A DNA stretch of 64,000 nt from Lichenicola sp964249915 (GTDB lineage: Bacteria; Pseudomonadota; Alphaproteobacteria; Acetobacterales; Acetobacteraceae): the NCBI GenBank assembly GCA_964249915.1, contig CAXUEL010000001.1, positions 1-64,000 on the forward strand. The letters are read 5' to 3'. A program made the translations under genes and the position numbers. Within the stretch, counting starts at the first letter, position 1, and the number at the start of each line of letters is the position of its first letter. Of this stretch, positions 61,124-64,000 are shown piece after piece. The notes beneath the pieces were generated by a model. The model made no database searches, had not been told where the DNA came from, and was given only the letters and a program-made list of their open reading frames with translations.

Positions 61124-62050
61124 ATGAGTGAGGTAAGCAATGTCGTAGCGATGCCGGGGCCGACTGCGGCGGCCCTGCGGATCCAGGAGACCGGTGTTCT
61201 GCTAGAGCGCCCGACGTATCAGCGGCCGCCTCATCACGACGTAGTCTATGCGCTGATGGGCGGCCGTGTCGGCACGGCGCCACTGGCTCGGTATCGTCTG
61301 CCGAAGAGCCTGCGAGCGCATACGCTAGTCGTGCCGGACTCTGGCGATGCGGACACGCAAGCGAGGCTACCGGAACTCGCGGCGCTTGCGGACCGCATCG
61401 CGCCGTGGGTCGCGGTGCACCTCGTGCCCCGCATCCTGTCGCGGCGAAACGGCGACGACGACTACGGGCGGCATGCTGGTCATTATGACGTCGACAGCGT
61501 GCACTACTCCGCCGTCGGCGGACTCGCTTGTTACGATGAGCAGTTGATTCTCTTGAACTCGGCCGGACCGACAGCAGTGACGACTACGCTCTGCCACGAG
61601 CTGATGCACTTCATGTGGCATCGGTTGTCCGACGCCGCGCAGGCGGTTCTAAAGGAGGCGGTCGACGACGGCGCGGACTGGCCCGGCAACTACTTCGGCA
61701 ACACCGAGGAGCGGGTCGCGCGCATGTTCGAGAAGTGGTCGTCTGCTCGGGTCGAGGGGATGCCGCACCGTGGCGCCGTGATCATGACTCCCGAAGGCAT
61801 CTTCGAGCACATCTGGTCCGGTGCGCTGGCTGACCACCAAATCCAACTCGGCCTGGTCCCCAACCACGAAACCCTCCGCATCCGTCGCAGCCTACCGGAG
61901 CTACCGCCTCCGGTTCCGGAGGCCATCGAACCCGAGGCATCCCCCAAGCCGCAAGCCCGCATCGACGACGTTGTGTGCGACTGGATCTGGGATGGCGCCG
62001 CCGCCTTGGTACGCCTCGTCGGTCGGGGCATCCGCCTCGCCGTAGCCTGA
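61124..62050 (+). CDS. predicted zinc metallopeptidase (HExxH)
   Basis: Protein of 308 residues. TTTLCHELMHFMWHRL (HExxH about 158) is followed by NTEERVARMFEKW (about 195), where Glu could be the third ligand as in gluzincins. Between 100 and 140 lies a beta-rich stretch (HYDVDSVHYSAVGGLACYDE). The C-terminal 30 residues form an amphipathic helix. A protease in a prophage early region might cleave a repressor or host protein; role inferred. Confidence 0.7.
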   Translation: MSEVSNVVAMPGPTAAALRIQETGVLLERPTYQRPPHHDVVYALMGGRVGTAPLARYRLPKSLRAHTLVVPDSGDADTQARLPELAALADRIAPWVAVHLVPRILSRRNGDDDYGRHAGHYDVDSVHYSAVGGLACYDEQLILLNSAGPTAVTTTLCHELMHFMWHRLSDAAQAVLKEAVDDGADWPGNYFGNTEERVARMFEKWSSARVEGMPHRGAVIMTPEGIFEHIWSGALADHQIQLGLVPNHETLRIRRSLPELPPPVPEAIEPEASPKPQARIDDVVCDWIWDGAAALVRLVGRGIRLAVA

Positions 62051-62061
62051 GGAGGTCGGAC

Positions 62062-62490
62062 ATGCTCGCCCCGCTGATGTTCGCCGCCCTAGGACCCGCC
62101 TACTTCGCGGCGTCGGCGCTCTACGACCGGCTGATGGAAAAGGTCATCCTGGTCATCCCCAACCCGGTCCGACCGCGACACTACCTGGACGTCATCAGTG
62201 AGATGCAGAGATCGGGCAGCCCCACGTTACGCGCGGTCCAGCACGAAGATGGCCGCTGGATCCTGCTCGAAGGCAGCCACCGAACGACGGCCGCCATCGG
62301 GCTCCGCCGCCGAATTGACCTGGTCGCGGTAGACCCCGACGAGGTCGTCGACGTCGATTTCTACCGAGATGACGATGCCGGAGTCCGCCACAAGTATCCT
62401 CCGGGTCCGGCGCGGGATTTCGCGCTCGGCTGGACACACCCTGTGGAGCACGTCGTCCCGGCGCACCGGGTCCGGATCCGGAATGCCTAA
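62062..62490 (+). CDS. ParB/sulfiredoxin-like domain protein
   Basis: Protein of 142 residues. A hydrophobic start (MLAPLMFAALGPAYFAASAL) is followed by RPRHYLDVISEMQRSGSP and LLEGSHRTTAAIGLRRRI; the GSHRTTAA segment matches the ParB/Srx nucleotide-binding motif. GGAGG precedes the ATG, which is 11 bases after the metallopeptidase stop. DNA-binding or nucleotide-dependent role is inferred. Confidence 0.6.
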   Translation: MLAPLMFAALGPAYFAASALYDRLMEKVILVIPNPVRPRHYLDVISEMQRSGSPTLRAVQHEDGRWILLEGSHRTTAAIGLRRRIDLVAVDPDEVVDVDFYRDDDAGVRHKYPPGPARDFALGWTHPVEHVVPAHRVRIRNA

Positions 62491-62504
62491 CCTCCGATGC
62501 CTGC

Positions 62505-62545
62505 AATGATGTAGGGCCGCTTCCGGCGACGGGGCGGCCCTCGTC
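62505..62545. terminator. stem-loop between convergent genes
   Basis: AGGGCCGC pairs with GCGGCCCT around a 15-base loop, followed by CGTCATTT. It lies between the ParB-like and XRE-like genes. Confidence 0.5.
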
Positions 62546-62553
62546 ATTTCGGA

Positions 62554-63042
62554 CTACCGGGGCATCGAGAGCGAGATCACGGATGCTGACAGCCACAGCG
62601 AACCCGCGTGCTCCGTCACCGCCTGCCACGCCGCCTCCCTAGCCTGTCGGGCCCTGTAGGGCTCCGGGTCCCATGTGCCGACCCGCCGCTGCCGGTCGAC
62701 CTCCGCACGCAGCATGCTGGCGGCTTCCGGCGACAGCGAGCCGAGGCGGGCTTTGGCCAGGGCCGCCGCGTATGATTCTTCGACCGTCATGGGCAACGGC
62801 TTCGGCTTCCGCCTGCGGGCCGGGCGTGCAGGCGGTGCGGGCGCCGGGGTTGGGACGGCGTGCCGTTCCTCGAGGAGCTCGGCGAGGCGTAGAAGGGTAT
62901 CGGATGCCCGTTTGCGCTTGGACTCCAGGTTCCTGAGGCTCGCGGGCTGGACCCGGAGCTCGGCGGCGGCCCCGGCGACGGACCAGCCGAGGCGGTGGCG
63001 CCAGACGCTGAGGTCGGCGCCGGTCGTGAGGGTGATGGACAT
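62554..63042 (-). CDS. XRE-like helix-turn-helix regulator
   Basis: Protein of 162 residues. Residues 10-60 (DLSVWRHRLGWSVAGAAAEL, then RVQPASLRNLESKRKRAS) are a helix-turn-helix of the XRE type; a Pro/Arg linker and a helical C-terminal domain follow. ATG 63042 is chosen because it leaves the perfect 22-bp palindrome (63061-63082) as upstream DNA. It may be the prophage repressor or a replication regulator. Confidence 0.7.
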   Translation of the reverse strand: MSITLTTGADLSVWRHRLGWSVAGAAAELRVQPASLRNLESKRKRASDTLLRLAELLEERHAVPTPAPAPPARPARRRKPKPLPMTVEESYAAALAKARLGSLSPEAASMLRAEVDRQRRVGTWDPEPYRARQAREAAWQAVTEHAGSLWLSASVISLSMPR

Positions 63043-63060
63043 GTTGGGCTCCAGTGCCGG

Positions 63061-63082
63061 TTCTGAGAAGCGCTTCTCAGAA
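63061..63082. promoter_or_regulatory. perfect 22-bp palindrome (operator)
   Basis: TTCTGAGAAGC followed by its exact reverse complement, with no spacer, 18 bases upstream of the XRE-like gene. Position suggests autoregulation by that protein. Confidence 0.7.
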
Positions 63083-63139
63083 TGCCGCAGGGCGAGGCTT
63101 GGCACCCTCTCCGCCCGCTTCGGTGACGCCCGTGCGGGT

Positions 63140-63260
63140 CAGTGGTTCAAGTGGCTCAAGTGGATTACTTTCTGACTGTTCCCATAAAGATGCACTGTGT
63201 CTTTCTGACACTTTTCTCGCGTAGCTGGAAACCAATCCACTTGAACCACTTGAACCACTG
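63140..63260. repeat. hairpin element, copy 2 (9-bp tandem-repeat arms)
   Basis: Arms at 63140-63166 and 63234-63260 match at 26 of 27 positions and consist of three 9-base units AAGTGGnTy. The 67-base core shares GATGCA and CTGACACTTTTC with copy 1 at 35807-35929. Here it lies between the operator of the XRE-like gene and the end of a replication-type gene. Confidence 0.8.
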
Positions 63261-63290
63261 AATGGACCCTCGGACCCCGGGGTGGCCTCT

Positions 63291-63329
63291 AAAAATGAGA
63301 AAGGGCCGCAGGTCTGATGCCTGCGGCCC
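63291..63329 (-). terminator. intrinsic terminator of replication-type gene
   Basis: Minus-strand GGGCCGCAGG-CATCAGA-CCTGCGGCCC followed by TTTCTCATTTTT: a 10-bp perfect stem and T-rich tail, 27 bases after the stop at 63357. Confidence 0.8.
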
Positions 63330-63356
63330 CTGAACAGGTCACTGATGAGGATTGTT

Positions 63357-64000
63357 TTACCAGGCAGGCCCCGCCCCCGGCCCGGTGAGCTGCCAGGTTC
63401 CGATGCCATCCCTCAGCGGACCCTTCGATATCTGCATCCCTCCGACGATCCGGCCGCTGCTCGACGTCAGCCAGCGGCCCAGGCGGCGGGTCGTGACTAC
63501 GCGGCCATCGCCTGCCACCACCATCAGTGCTTCCCGCAGGTCTGCACGAAGCAGCGCGGTTCCGCCGTCTTCGGTCGGGCGGGTCTCATATGCAGCCGCG
63601 ACGATTTCCCGAGACGTGTAGGAACCCTGCCCCAGCGTGTCCCTCCACTGCACCAGCAACGAAGTCAGCGCGTCGAGTTGCGGATCCATCTCGCGGGTGA
63701 TGGACATCGTCTCGGTCGCATCGGCTTCGCCGAGCCAGAGCAGCGCGTCACGGACCGTGCGGCTCCACTCCGCGAATGACCCCAGCGGTGTCGCCTGCTG
63801 CGGTCTCCCGGCGACATGGTAGGCTCGGAGCACGGTCAGCGCAGCGACCACATACTCACCGCGGGCAGCCTTCATCTTTGCCACCGGGTGGAAATCGAAC
63901 TTTCGCTCTTCCGGACGCTCGACCTGCGGGTCGATTCGGCACAGCAGCGTGCGCCTGGTCATATCCCCTTCGATTACGAGGTTGTTCCCGGTCGCCGCGA
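63357..64000 (-). CDS. phage replication ATPase/primase-helicase, C-terminal part
   Basis: The frame stays open to the window edge, so the N-terminus is missing. The first visible residues AATGNNLVIEGD continue into MTRRTLLCRIDPQVERPEER and then GSFAEWSRTVRDALLWLGEA; this order is typical of the C-terminus of phage AAA/DUF927-like primase-helicases. The last part (TSSSGRIVGGMQISKGPLRD) resembles a winged-helix end. Probably the main replication protein. Confidence 0.75.
   Translation of the reverse strand, partial: AATGNNLVIEGDMTRRTLLCRIDPQVERPEERKFDFHPVAKMKAARGEYVVAALTVLRAYHVAGRPQQATPLGSFAEWSRTVRDALLWLGEADATETMSITREMDPQLDALTSLLVQWRDTLGQGSYTSREIVAAAYETRPTEDGGTALLRADLREALMVVAGDGRVVTTRRLGRWLTSSSGRIVGGMQISKGPLRDGIGTWQLTGPGAGPAW

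Noticed and set aside
62554..63105. Longer start of the XRE-like gene at 63105
   Set aside because: It would translate through the perfect 22-bp palindrome and add residues without domain character; the start at 63042 fits better.
63140..63260. CRISPR array
   Set aside because: The 9-bp repeats are too short and contiguous, with inverted arms and no spacers; no cas genes are present.
63290..64000. Right attachment site near the window end
   Set aside because: No match to the tRNA-Glu 3' half (GGTTCGAATCCCC and beyond) was found, and a gene runs off the edge.

Overview
The window is high-GC DNA from an alphaproteobacterium, probably in or near the Acetobacteraceae. This placement rests on base composition and gene content only (GluQ-type tRNA-modifying synthetase, TIGR02466-type oxygenase, FYDLN zinc-ribbon protein) and is an inference. 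Two parts are visible: ordinary chromosome from 1 to about 17.1 kb, then an integrated contractile-tailed (myovirus-type) prophage from the 3' end of a tRNA-Glu gene (17127-17202) to beyond the right edge.

Chromosomal part (1-17.1 kb): the 3' end of gpsA, a 2OG-Fe(II) oxygenase, a small P-loop kinase, a HAD hydrolase, a NupC-type nucleoside transporter, a DHA2-type MFS transporter, glutathione peroxidase, a group II PLP decarboxylase, an alpha/beta hydrolase with an Asp nucleophile, a decayed SDR gene, two tandem class I aminotransferases, a GH13 glycosidase, gluQ, an HNH endonuclease and a MarC-family membrane protein.

Prophage left arm (17.2-26.3 kb): tyrosine integrase directly beside the tRNA, an AlpA/Xis-like helix-turn-helix protein, a restriction-modification island (Vsr nuclease, C5-cytosine methyltransferase, and a convergent gene that may be the endonuclease) that encloses a FYDLN zinc-ribbon gene normally found in the alphaproteobacterial core genome, two related small proteins, and an SNF2-type helicase that shares a C-terminal GRPR-hook domain with one of them.

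Late region (26.4-55.9 kb, almost all on the minus strand, transcribed right to left): terS, terL, a glycosyltransferase-like gene, a broken P-loop gene, portal, scaffold-like and major capsid genes; then tail sheath, tube, tail chaperone with a probable -1 frameshift, tape measure, DNA-circularisation-like protein, LysM-like gpX, gpD, spike gpV, gp25-like, gpJ-like and gpI-like baseplate genes, fibre genes, a T5 A1-like metallophosphoesterase, an HTH/guanylate-kinase pair, and a compact lysis cassette (endolysin, holin-like, small TM protein, nested Rz/Rz1). Three plus-strand genes interrupt this block and look like morons.

Right arm (56-64 kb): small early-type genes including a DEDD exonuclease, a metallophosphoesterase, an HExxH metallopeptidase and a ParB/Srx-like protein, then an XRE-like regulator next to a perfect 22-bp palindrome and the 3' end of a probable replication ATPase/primase. 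No second copy of the tRNA 3' end is visible, so the right attachment site lies outside the window. The most unusual non-coding signals are two copies of a 121-123 bp hairpin element whose arms are built of 9-bp tandem repeats, a set of related TTTCGTnAC operator-like sites, and a conserved two-part leader in front of two early genes.
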